Positions 1 to 6,337 of a stretch of DNA of 14,333 nt are shown piece by piece (positions within the stretch are counted from its first letter, which is position 1; each line of letters starts with the position of its first letter). This DNA comes from Nocardioides sp. (lineage in GTDB: Bacteria > Actinomycetota > Actinomycetes > Propionibacteriales > Nocardioidaceae): assembly GCA_031177735.1 (NCBI GenBank), contig JAPSKJ010000037.1, forward strand, positions 1 to 14,333. Reading direction: 5' to 3'. The translations under genes were made by a program, and so were the position numbers. Below the pieces are notes generated by a model. It had not been told where the DNA came from. It made no database searches and saw nothing but the letters and a program-made list of their open reading frames with translations.

Positions 1-934
1 CAGCCTCGCAGCGGACCAGCGCCCACTGCTGGCGGCTGTTGGCGCCCAGGATGAGCGCCTTGTTGGTCTCCCAGAAGATCTCACCGAAGACGTAGGACTC
101 ATACACGGCCAGCGGCTTGCCCCGGGTGGTCCGCACGTTGACGACCGAGGGGCCGGGCCCGTCGGAGAGCAGGTGGACCGTCGCGATCCGGCGGCCGTTG
201 GGGGAGAACGCCTGGACGCGCGCCTCGCAGGAGCGCCACAGCCGCTTGGTCGGGTCGGACACCTTGGTCACCACGGTGCAGCCGCCGTCGTACGGGTCGG
301 CGGTGAAGTAGCTCATCCGGTCGGCTGCGAGGTCGGCGGTGCCGGCCGGGAAGCGGAGCAGCCGCTCGCGTCGACCGGTGTCGACGTCGTAGCGCCAGGT
401 GCCGAAGGCGCCCCACGACCTCAGCAGCACGGTGTCACCGCGGGCAGTCACGACGTCGACCGCGCCCGGGAGCCGCTGCTGACGCAGCACGGTGCCGGTG
501 CTGGCGTCGCGGACGACCAGGCGGGTGCGATTGCGCTTGGGTGCGGCGGTGACCAGCAGGCGGCCGTCGTCGGAGAGCTGGGTGGCCCAGGCGGTCGGGC
601 CGGTCACGAGCGGTGTGAGGGTGCCGTCGGTGGAGAGTCGCTGCACGGTGTCCTCGCCGCCGTCCTCAGCCGTGGCGAGCACGTAGGCGGATCCGGTCTT
701 GCCGAGCAGCTCGGCGTGGTCGGCGTCGACCTCGATCCGGCGCTCGCCGTCGACCACCGTCGAGCCGACCAGGTGAGGCACGGTGACCTCGGGCCCGACG
801 GGCAGGGTGCTGGGGTTGATGCGCACCCGCTCCTCGGCCGCCGAAGCCGCCGAGGGAAGCAGGGCCAGGGTGCTCGCCGCGAGGGCCGCGGCGACGCCGA
901 GTCGGAAGTCCATGCCGAGGAGACGCATGCCCAT
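1..934 (-). CDS. Secreted protein with Sec signal peptide, propeller-like, partial
   Basis: Translating the minus strand from ATG at 934 gives an uninterrupted frame of 311 codons to the left edge, so the C-terminus is missing. The N-terminus is a clear Sec signal peptide: arginines at residues 4 and 11, an Ala/Leu core at about 12-26, and an A-S-A site predicting cleavage after Ala32. The mature part consists of repeating short beta-type segments with S-D-D-G, S-P-N-G and S-T-D-G turns (for example WATQLSDDGRLLVTAAP and VQAFSPNGRRIATVHL), as in TolB/WD40-like propellers. Three cysteines are spaced along the visible C-terminal half and could form disulfides outside the cell. I do not recognise a specific family and assign no function. 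In-frame ATGs at 928 and 913 are alternative starts; neither has a good Shine-Dalgarno sequence. It is divergent from proS. Confidence 0.8.
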   Translation of the reverse strand, partial: MGMRLLGMDFRLGVAAALAASTLALLPSAASAAEERVRINPSTLPVGPEVTVPHLVGSTVVDGERRIEVDADHAELLGKTGSAYVLATAEDGGEDTVQRLSTDGTLTPLVTGPTAWATQLSDDGRLLVTAAPKRNRTRLVVRDASTGTVLRQQRLPGAVDVVTARGDTVLLRSWGAFGTWRYDVDTGRRERLLRFPAGTADLAADRMSYFTADPYDGGCTVVTKVSDPTKRLWRSCEARVQAFSPNGRRIATVHLLSDGPGPSVVNVRTTRGKPLAVYESYVFGEIFWETNKALILGANSRQQWALVRCEA

Positions 935-935
935 G

Positions 936-941
936 ACGATA
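936..941 (-). promoter_or_regulatory. Possible -10 element for the secreted-protein gene
   Basis: The minus strand reads TATCGT here. The in-frame ATG at 928-926 begins 7 nt after it, the distance expected for a leaderless mRNA, whereas the ATG at 934 lies only 1 nt away. If this is the promoter, the third residue of the long reading is the true start. No convincing -35 is seen. This is a pattern match only. Confidence 0.3.
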
Positions 942-988
942 GGTTGCCGCACCCTCAATCCGGTTTCCGGGCGGCCCGGCGCCGCCCG

Positions 989-994
989 TACCCT
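989..994 (+). promoter_or_regulatory. -10 element for leaderless proS transcript
   Basis: TACCCT matches the actinobacterial TANNNT -10 pattern and is followed by exactly 6 nt before the proS ATG at 1001. Transcription would therefore begin at or next to the A of the start codon. No Shine-Dalgarno sequence precedes the ATG, which fits a leaderless mRNA. A -35 box is not evident. Confidence 0.45.
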
Positions 995-1000
995 GTGCGC

Positions 1001-2776
1001 ATGCCCACGCCCCTGCGGATGTCGACCCTGTTCGTCCGGACCTTGCGCGAGGACCCCGCGGACGCCGAGGTGCCGAGCCACCGGCTGCTGGTCCGCGCCG
1101 GTTACGTCCGGCGCGCCGCTCCGGGCATCTACACCTGGCTGCCGCTCGGCCTGCGGGTGCTGCGCAAGATCGAGGCGATCATCCGCGAGGAGATGGACGG
1201 CATCGGCGCGCAGGAGGTCACCTTCCCCGCACTGCTGCCGCGGGAGCCCTACGAGGCCACCAACCGCTGGACGGAGTACGGCGACGGCATCTTCCGGCTC
1301 AAGGACCGCAAGGGCGGTGACTACCTGCTCGGTCCCACCCACGAGGAGATGTTCACCCTCCTGGTGAAGGACATGTACTCCTCCTACAAGGACCTGCCCC
1401 TCTCGCTCTACCAGATCCAGACCAAGTACCGCGACGAGGCGCGACCCCGCGCGGGCCTGCTGCGCGGGCGCGAGTTCACGATGAAGGACTCCTACTCCTT
1501 CGACGTCTCCGACGCGGGTCTGGAGGCCAGCTACGCCAAGCACCGCGAGGCCTACGTCCGGATCTTCGACCGGCTCGGGTTCGACTACGTCATCGTCAAG
1601 GCCACCTCGGGCGCGATGGGTGGCTCCCGGTCCGAGGAGTTCCTCGCCACGGCCGCGGTCGGCGAGGACACCTACGTCCGGTGCACGCGCTGCGACTACG
1701 CGGCCAACGTCGAGGCGGTCCAGGTGCGCCCGCCGGCGCCGGTCGCGTACGACGACGCGCCGGCCGCCCACGCCGAGGACACCCCGGACACCCCGACGAT
1801 CGACACGCTCGTCGCCCACCTCAACGAGCGGTACCCGCGGACCGACCGTCCCTGGCACGCCGGCGACACCCTCAAGAACGTCCTCGTCGTGCTCAAGCAC
1901 CCCGACGGCACGCGCGAGCCGCTCGCCATCGGTCTGCCCGGTGACCGCGAGGTCGACCAGAAGCGTCTCGAGGGCCAGCTCGAGCCGATCGAGGTCGAGC
2001 CGATGGACGAGGCGGAGTTCGCCAAGCACCCTGCCCTGGTCAAGGGATACATCGGCCCGGGCGTGCTGGGGGAGAAGGGCGAGTCCGGCATCCGCTACCT
2101 GGTCGACCCGCGCGTGGTGGAGGGCACCCGCTGGGTCACCGGGGCCGACGCCGCCGGCCAGCACGTGATCGACCTGGTCGCCGGTCGCGACTTCACCCCC
2201 GACGGCACCATCGAGGCCGCCGAGGTGCGCGACGGCGACGCCTGCCCGAACTGTGCCGAGGGCACCTTGGAGTCGGCGCGCGGGATCGAGATGGGCCACG
2301 TGTTCCAGCTGGGCCGCAAGTACGCGGACGCGCTGGACCTGAAGGTGCTCGACGAGAACGGCAAGCTCGTCACCGTCACGATGGGCTCCTACGGCATCGG
2401 CGTCACCCGCGCGGTGGCGGCCATCGCGGAGAACAGCCTCGACGAGGTCGGCCTGTGCTGGCCGCGGCACGTCGCCCCGGCGGACGTCCACCTGATCGCG
2501 GCCGGCAAGGACGCAGCCGTCTTCGAGGCCGCCGAGCGGCTCGCCCGCGAGCTGAGCGACGCCGGCGTCGAGGTGCTGTACGACGACCGCGAGGGCAAGG
2601 TCAGCCCGGGCGTGAAGTTCAAGGACGCCGAGCTGATCGGGGTGCCGACCATCGTCACCGTGGGCCGCGGGCTCGTCGACGGCGTCGTGGAGGTGAAGGA
2701 CCGGCGCACCGGCGAGCGTGCTGACGTGCCGGTCGAGCAGGCGGTCGCCCACCTGGCCGCCCTCGCCCGCGCCTGA
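1001..2776 (+). CDS. proS: Prolyl-tRNA synthetase (bacterial long form, with editing domain)
   Basis: Class II aminoacyl-tRNA synthetase that attaches proline to tRNA-Pro in the cytoplasm. The 591-residue product has the usual length of the bacterial ProS type. Motif 1 covers the region from VPSHRLLVRAGYVR onward. Motif 2 lies at residues 144-168 (RDEARPRAGLLRGREFTMKD and following). Motif 3 is TMGSYGIGVTR at 460-470. The segment between motifs 2 and 3, about 225-405, is the inserted INS (YbaK-like) editing domain that hydrolyses mischarged Ala-tRNA-Pro, and the C-terminal anticodon-binding domain ends the protein. ATG 1001 is chosen because the sequence just after it matches the start of mycobacterial ProS and a -10 hexamer sits 6 nt upstream. 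The frame is open back to 173, but that extension is antisense to the secreted-protein gene and is not credible. Confidence 0.97.
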   Translation: MPTPLRMSTLFVRTLREDPADAEVPSHRLLVRAGYVRRAAPGIYTWLPLGLRVLRKIEAIIREEMDGIGAQEVTFPALLPREPYEATNRWTEYGDGIFRLKDRKGGDYLLGPTHEEMFTLLVKDMYSSYKDLPLSLYQIQTKYRDEARPRAGLLRGREFTMKDSYSFDVSDAGLEASYAKHREAYVRIFDRLGFDYVIVKATSGAMGGSRSEEFLATAAVGEDTYVRCTRCDYAANVEAVQVRPPAPVAYDDAPAAHAEDTPDTPTIDTLVAHLNERYPRTDRPWHAGDTLKNVLVVLKHPDGTREPLAIGLPGDREVDQKRLEGQLEPIEVEPMDEAEFAKHPALVKGYIGPGVLGEKGESGIRYLVDPRVVEGTRWVTGADAAGQHVIDLVAGRDFTPDGTIEAAEVRDGDACPNCAEGTLESARGIEMGHVFQLGRKYADALDLKVLDENGKLVTVTMGSYGIGVTRAVAAIAENSLDEVGLCWPRHVAPADVHLIAAGKDAAVFEAAERLARELSDAGVEVLYDDREGKVSPGVKFKDAELIGVPTIVTVGRGLVDGVVEVKDRRTGERADVPVEQAVAHLAALARA

Positions 2777-2788
2777 CGGGGCCGGCGA

Positions 2789-4294
2789 GTGTCGCGGATC
2801 GACTGTCCTGTCCTGAGCACCCGTGTCGCCACGGCCGAGGACGCCGCGGCGCACATCCGTCCTGGAGACGCCGTCGGCATCAGCGGCTTCACCGGCGCGG
2901 GCTACCCGAAGGCGGTGCCGGCCGCGCTCGCGGCTCGCATCGAGGCTGCGCACGCCCGCGGGGAGGACTTCCGCGTGCAGCTGTGGTCCGGCGCCTCGAC
3001 GGCGCCCGAGGTCGACGGCGTGCTGGCGCGCGCCCACGGGCTGTCCAAGCGGCTGCCCTACAACTCCGACCCAGCGCTGCGTGCCCTCATCAACGACGGT
3101 GAGGTGGAGTACGTCGACACGCACCTGTCGCACTCCGCGCAGCACATGTGGTTCGGGTTCTACGGCCCGCTCGACGTGGCGGTGGTCGAGGTGGCCGCGA
3201 TCCTGCCCAACGGTCTCCTCGTGCCCGGCTCCAGCGTCGGCAACAACAAGACCTGGCTCGACCGCGCCGACAAGGTCATCCTCGAGGTCAACCGCTGGCA
3301 GCCACGGGAGTTCGAGGGCTTCCACGACGTCTACCACGGCACCCGCCTGCCGCCGCACCGCGCGCCGATCCAGCTGACCTCCACGATGCAGCGCATCGGC
3401 GACCCCTACCTGCGCGTCGACCCGGCGAAGGTCGTCGCGGTGGTCGAGACCGATGCTCCCGACCGCAACTCCCCGCTGAAGCCGCTCGACGACGACAGCC
3501 GGGTGATGGCAGAGCTGCTGGTCGACTTCTTCCGCCACGAGGTGCGGGTGGGCCGGATGCCGACGAACCTGCTGCCGCTGCAGTCCGGCGTCGGCAACGT
3601 CGCCAACGCGGTGATGGCCGGGCTGGTCGACTCGGAGTTCGAGGGCCTGACGTCCTACACCGAAGTGATCCAGGACGGCCTGCTCGACCTGCTCGACAGC
3701 GGCAAGCTCGTCGGCGTGTCGGCCACGTCGTTCGGCCTGTCCCCGGACGGCGTGCGTCGGTTCATGGCGGACGTCAACGGCTACAAGGGCCGGATCCTGC
3801 TGCGCAGCGAGGAGATCTCCAACCACCCCGAGGTGGTGCGCCGCCTCGGCGTCGTCGCCATCAACGGGATGATCGAGGCCGACATCTACGGCAACGTCAA
3901 CTCGACCCACGTCATGGGCAGCTCGATCATGAACGGCATCGGCGGCAGTGGCGACTTCGCGCGCAACGCGTTCCTCAACTTCTTCGTCTCGCCGTCGACC
4001 GCGAAGGGGGGTGCCATCTCGTCGATCGTGCCGATGGTCAGCCACGTCGACCACACCGAGCACGACGTCCACGTCATCGTGACCGAGCAGGGCCTGGCCG
4101 ACCTGCGCGGGCTGTCGCCGGTCGCACGCGCCGAGCGCGTCATCGACCACTGCGCGCACCCCGACTACCGCGACGCGCTGCACGACTACGTCGCCCGGGC
4201 CCGCACCGCACGGCCGCACGCCCGCCACACGCCGCACCTGCTCGACGAGGCGCTCGGCTGGCACCAGCGGTTCCTCGACACCGGTCACATGTGA
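2789..4294 (+). CDS. Acetyl-CoA hydrolase/CoA-transferase family (succinyl-CoA:acetate type)
   Basis: A 501-residue member of the class I CoA-transferase family that includes AarC, Cat1 and yeast Ach1. These enzymes move CoA between short-chain acyl-CoAs and carboxylates such as acetate, propionate and succinate through a glutamyl-CoA intermediate. The catalytic glutamate is visible as Glu292 in the family motif YTEVIQDG, near Glu294 of AarC. Other family signatures are GISGFTGAGYPKAVP near the N-terminus, GSSVGNNKTW, and a C-terminal glycine-rich stretch (SIMNGIGGSGDFARNAF) followed by VTEQGLADLRGLSP. The GTG start lies 12 nt after the proS stop with only a weak purine stretch before it, so the gene is probably cotranscribed with proS. 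The family is secure; the exact acyl donor and acceptor cannot be read from sequence. No link to proline charging is apparent. Confidence 0.9.
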   Translation: MSRIDCPVLSTRVATAEDAAAHIRPGDAVGISGFTGAGYPKAVPAALAARIEAAHARGEDFRVQLWSGASTAPEVDGVLARAHGLSKRLPYNSDPALRALINDGEVEYVDTHLSHSAQHMWFGFYGPLDVAVVEVAAILPNGLLVPGSSVGNNKTWLDRADKVILEVNRWQPREFEGFHDVYHGTRLPPHRAPIQLTSTMQRIGDPYLRVDPAKVVAVVETDAPDRNSPLKPLDDDSRVMAELLVDFFRHEVRVGRMPTNLLPLQSGVGNVANAVMAGLVDSEFEGLTSYTEVIQDGLLDLLDSGKLVGVSATSFGLSPDGVRRFMADVNGYKGRILLRSEEISNHPEVVRRLGVVAINGMIEADIYGNVNSTHVMGSSIMNGIGGSGDFARNAFLNFFVSPSTAKGGAISSIVPMVSHVDHTEHDVHVIVTEQGLADLRGLSPVARAERVIDHCAHPDYRDALHDYVARARTARPHARHTPHLLDEALGWHQRFLDTGHM

Positions 4295-4295
4295 C
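4284..4295. promoter_or_regulatory. 12-bp perfect palindrome upstream of HAD gene
   Basis: GTCACATGTGAC is a perfect 12-bp palindrome that includes the stop codon of the CoA-transferase. It ends 7 bp before the putative -10 of the HAD gene, which is where an operator would occlude or assist RNA polymerase. Part of it is constrained by coding (Gly-His-Met-stop), so chance is possible. Confidence 0.25.
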
Positions 4296-4302
4296 GGGCC
4301 GC

Positions 4303-4308
4303 TAGGGT
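4303..4308 (+). promoter_or_regulatory. -10 element for near-leaderless HAD gene transcript
   Basis: TAGGGT fits TANNNT, and the GTG start at 4317 begins 8 nt after it with no Shine-Dalgarno sequence between. This suggests the gene has its own leaderless or nearly leaderless promoter in the 22-nt gap after the CoA-transferase. No clear -35 is seen. Confidence 0.4.
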
Positions 4309-4316
4309 GGCGCGGC

Positions 4317-5030
4317 GTGACGGTGGACGCGGTGATCTTCGACTGGGGCGGCACGCTGACCCGGTGGCACGACGTCGACTTCCATGCCGAGTCGCTCGCC
4401 CTCGCCGCGGCGGTCGTCGCGACGCCGTCCGCTGACGACGACCGGATGCTCCACGCGAAGCGGCTCCACGAGGCCGGCTCCGTGGTGTGGGGCTGGTCGC
4501 GCGAGCAGCAGCGCAGCGCCACCGTGGCGGACCTCTTCGACGTCGCGGGTCTCGAGCACGACCCGGACCTGCTCACGGCGTACTACGAGTTCTGGCTGCC
4601 GCACACCCAGACCGACCCCGAGGTGGCGCCGCTGTTCACCTGGCTGCACGAGCACGGGATCAAGGTGGGGGTGCTGTCGAACACGATCTGGCCACGGGCC
4701 TGGCACGTCGGCTTCTTCGAGCGCGACGGCGTGGCGCACCTGATCGACGGCGACGTCTACACCTCCGAGATCGCCTGGACCAAGCCGTCCCCGCATGCGT
4801 TCGCCGCGGCACTCGAGGCCGTCGGCGCGAGCGACCCGGCCCGGTGCGTCTACGTCGGCGACCGGCTCTTCGACGACGTCTGGGGCGCGCAGAACGCTGG
4901 TCTGCGTACGATCCACATCCCGCACAGCGCCATCCCGGCCGAGCAGATCGGCCACACCGAGGGCGTGCCCGATGCCGTGGCGAACTCCCTCGCTGAGGTC
5001 CGCCGGATCGTCGCGGAATGGCACCGGTGA
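4317..5030 (+). CDS. HAD-superfamily hydrolase-like protein with altered motif I
   Basis: A 237-residue HAD-fold protein with a subfamily I-type cap between motifs I and II. Motif I is DWGGTL, with the nucleophile Asp9. The second position of the usual D-x-D-x-T is Gly11, so the general acid/base aspartate of HAD phosphatases is absent. Motif II is LSNT with Ser121. Motif III is Lys156 in WTKPSPHAF. Motif IV is GDRLFDD with Asp182 and Asp186/187. Nucleophile, lysine and metal-site acids are thus intact. Known HAD enzymes lacking the second aspartate include dehalogenases and phosphonatases, so a phosphatase role should not be assumed. The substrate is unknown. The GTG start is supported by the -10 hexamer just upstream and by the family's N-terminal beta strand beginning at residue 4. 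Confidence 0.88.
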   Translation: MTVDAVIFDWGGTLTRWHDVDFHAESLALAAAVVATPSADDDRMLHAKRLHEAGSVVWGWSREQQRSATVADLFDVAGLEHDPDLLTAYYEFWLPHTQTDPEVAPLFTWLHEHGIKVGVLSNTIWPRAWHVGFFERDGVAHLIDGDVYTSEIAWTKPSPHAFAAALEAVGASDPARCVYVGDRLFDDVWGAQNAGLRTIHIPHSAIPAEQIGHTEGVPDAVANSLAEVRRIVAEWHR

Positions 5031-5042
5031 CCGGCGCTCGTT

Positions 5043-5064
5043 TTGCAACTTCTTGCAGTGCAAG
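5043..5064. promoter_or_regulatory. Phased TTGCA/TGCAA half-sites, operator-like
   Basis: TTGCA occurs at 5043-5047 and again at 5053-5057, exactly 10 bp apart. The second copy forms the perfect 13-nt inverted repeat CTTGCAGTGCAAG (5052-5064). Half-sites on one helical face plus a palindrome look like a regulator-binding site. They loosely resemble the CTTGCA-type half-sites I recall for LacI-family sugar regulators in Streptomyces. No gene start lies close enough to name a target. Confidence 0.25.
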
Positions 5065-5187
5065 GACCTGAGGGGGCGCATGCGTAGGGCTCCGCTTCCC
5101 GAGGCTGCATGATTGTGCACGAGGGAAGAAGCCGCTGGTCCCCAAAACTCTTGGCAGGCTCCCTCAGGCCTCGTGTCCAGGCCCACT

Positions 5188-5254
5188 CGGCCGGTGAGAC
5201 TGCGGTAGTCGGGGAACGTCTCGGGAGTTCCCCGCCCCGGAGTCTCACCGGCCG
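5188..5254. terminator. Long hairpin between convergent genes, possible bidirectional terminator
   Basis: A perfect 14-bp inverted repeat (5188-5201 with 5241-5254) encloses a 3-bp CGG/CCG pair (5203-5205 with 5237-5239) and a perfect 7-bp stem GGGGAAC/GTTCCCC (5211-5217 with 5227-5233) with a 9-nt loop. There is no T-tract on either side, but actinobacterial terminators often lack one. Its position between convergent genes suits a two-way terminator. It is 157 nt past the HAD stop and 57 nt past the DUF4439 stop. A small mobile element or RNA gene is an alternative. Confidence 0.4.
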
Positions 5255-5311
5255 CTCTCCATTTCCGCGGGTCCTCGAGGCCCCCGACGAGGCCAGCTCT
5301 CGGCCGGTCGG

Positions 5312-5737
5312 TCAGTGCGGCACGCCGGGCAGCGCGCTCGGCACCGCCCCGAAGCCGAGGCTCCGCACCGCCGCGTCGGTGAGCGCGCGGATCGCCCACG
5401 CACGGATCTCGCCGACACTGCTGCCCACCAGCGAGGCGTACGCCGTTGCCGCCCCCTCCTCCACGGCGCGGGCCGCCGCGGCAATCTGATCAGGGGTGCT
5501 GAGGTCGGCCGGCACCCGGTAGGCCGCAGCGGCCGCCGTCGGCGCCGCACCCTGGTCCGCGAGCGTCGCGATGAGATGGTCCCGGCGCGCGCGGTGCATC
5601 GCGTAGGCGGCCGAGACGGCGGCGTACAGCGCCGGCTGGGCCGACTGGGAGGTCTGGGCGCCCAGCACCCCGAGGACGTAGACGGCCGCATGCTCGTCGG
5701 CGAGGACGCGCTGCAGCCGGTCGGGCTCGGTGCTCAC
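5312..5737 (-). CDS. DUF4439 ferritin-like helical protein
   Basis: A 141-residue Ala-rich, all-helical protein of the type found beside rimP in many actinobacteria (the Rv2844 position in M. tuberculosis), classed as DUF4439, a ferritin-like domain. Four helices can be drawn at about residues 5-28, 33-62, 80-103 and 107-126. Possible metal or structural polar residues on the helices are Glu15-His16, His48, Asp53-His54, Glu93-Glu94 and Glu110. A canonical ExxH diiron pair is not obvious, so iron binding is unproven. No signal peptide is visible. The GTG start overlaps the stop of the upstream lipoprotein gene (GTGA), so the two are translationally coupled. Function is unknown; the family call rests on composition, helix pattern and synteny. 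Confidence 0.75.
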   Translation of the reverse strand: MSTEPDRLQRVLADEHAAVYVLGVLGAQTSQSAQPALYAAVSAAYAMHRARRDHLIATLADQGAAPTAAAAAYRVPADLSTPDQIAAAARAVEEGAATAYASLVGSSVGEIRAWAIRALTDAAVRSLGFGAVPSALPGVPH

Positions 5738-6231
5738 CGCAGGCCCGCCGGGACCTGGGAGACCAGCTGCGCCACCGCGGCCGACATCGCAGCCAGGTGA
5801 CGCGCGAGCGGGCCGCTGGCGACCTCGAGGGCGGCGGTCGCGAGGTCCTTCTGCAGTGCCTTCTCGACCGTGCGCAGCGCCGCCACCCCGACCGGTGCCG
5901 GGGCAGCGGTCGCAACCGGGGCGGCATCCAGTGCGGCCAGGTGTGCCTCGTGCAGTGCCTGGAAGGGCGCGGCGAGGCCCGCGAGACCGGCGTCCGCGGC
6001 GGCCGCCACCGTCGCGGCGTGAGCACTGCCGAGGGCGGCGACGATCCGCTCGACGATCACCTCGTCGGGGTCCGCCTCGACCGGTGGCGCCCCGGACCCC
6101 TCGGTCCGTGGGACGCTCTCGGGCGCTCGCACGTCGTCAAGGTCACACCCGCTGGCCGCCGCGGCGACAGCCGCACCGAGAGCGAGCCCGCTCAGGCCGC
6201 GTCGGGTTGTCGGTGGAAGGGCGATCGGCAC
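5734..6231 (-). CDS. Alanine-rich lipoprotein with twin-arginine-type signal
   Basis: A 165-residue protein beginning with a lipoprotein signal: Arg10-Arg11, a Gly/Ala/Leu core, then A-S-G-C with the lipidation cysteine at residue 29. The RRGLSGL stretch resembles a Tat motif, so the export route could be Tat. After a Pro/Glu/Asp-rich linker (about 30-55) the rest is an Ala-rich helical domain, about 57-165, similar in character to the DUF4439 protein encoded next. It occupies the Rv2843 position relative to rimP. The GTG start at 6231 is preceded by a TAATCT hexamer at leaderless distance, which fixes the start. It probably anchors or partners the downstream ferritin-like protein at the outer face of the membrane; that is inference. 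The exact role is unknown. Confidence 0.75.
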   Translation of the reverse strand: MPIALPPTTRRGLSGLALGAAVAAAASGCDLDDVRAPESVPRTEGSGAPPVEADPDEVIVERIVAALGSAHAATVAAAADAGLAGLAAPFQALHEAHLAALDAAPVATAAPAPVGVAALRTVEKALQKDLATAALEVASGPLARHLAAMSAAVAQLVSQVPAGLR

Positions 6232-6237
6232 GGCGTG

Positions 6238-6243
6238 AGATTA
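6238..6243 (-). promoter_or_regulatory. -10 element for leaderless lipoprotein/DUF4439 transcript
   Basis: The minus strand reads TAATCT, one base from TATAAT-type consensus spacing rules for actinobacteria (TANNNT satisfied). It is followed by exactly 6 nt and then the GTG start at 6231. No Shine-Dalgarno sequence is present, so the mRNA would be leaderless. This promoter lies back to back with the rimP promoter. Confidence 0.5.
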
Positions 6244-6256
6244 GGCCATCGCCCGA

Positions 6257-6262
6257 TAAGGT
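6257..6262 (+). promoter_or_regulatory. Candidate -10 of the rimP-nusA operon promoter
   Basis: TAAGGT (6257-6262) fits TANNNT. GTGAGA at 6235-6240 matches four of six positions of TTGACA with a 16-nt spacer and could be the -35. Transcription would begin near 6269, leaving a leader of about 70 nt before rimP. The -35 overlaps the -10 of the divergent lipoprotein promoter. Confidence 0.4.
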
Positions 6263-6279
6263 GGTCCGACAGCCGCTCG

Positions 6280-6333
6280 GGGAGACCCGCGCGGGCGACA
6301 ACTGCACCCCACAACAGCACAGGGAGGTCTCCC
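6280..6333 (+). promoter_or_regulatory. rimP leader hairpin covering part of the ribosome binding site
   Basis: GGGAGACC at 6280-6287 is perfectly complementary to GGTCTCCC at 6326-6333. The right arm includes the last two bases of the Shine-Dalgarno sequence AGGGAGG (6321-6327), which sits 10 nt before the rimP GTG. An alternative local hairpin CCCGCGCGGG (6286-6295) would compete with the left arm. The leader could therefore switch between open and closed forms. This is a reading of complementarity only; no folding was computed. Confidence 0.35.
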
Positions 6334-6337
6334 ACCC

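Larger units (their letters stand above)
5031..5311. other. Intergenic region between convergent genes, lower G+C
   Basis: This 281-nt gap lies between the HAD gene stop and the stop of the DUF4439 gene on the other strand. I count 71 G/C in 5041-5160 (about 59%), well below the flanking genes. Open frames cross it on both strands, but none has a recognisable domain or a good ribosome site. It holds the TTGCA half-site cluster at 5043-5064, a nested set of short complementary blocks at 5121-5165, an outer 7-bp pair (5118-5124 with 5169-5175), and a long hairpin at 5188-5254. It could be a terminator region, an unannotated structured RNA, or the remnant of an inserted element. Confidence 0.5.

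Noticed and set aside
173..1000. In-frame N-terminal extension of proS
   Set aside because: It is antisense to the secreted-protein gene, unlike any ProS, and the true start is marked by the -10 at leaderless distance.
5188..5254. Terminal inverted repeats of a miniature transposable element
   Set aside because: The 14-bp arms are perfect, but I see no target-site duplication on the flanks; kept as a hairpin or terminator pending a genome-wide copy search.
4302..5399. 365-codon minus-strand ORF across the HAD gene and the intergenic region
   Set aside because: Most of it is antisense to the well-supported HAD gene. The short intergenic part looks slightly less biased but matches no family I recognise.
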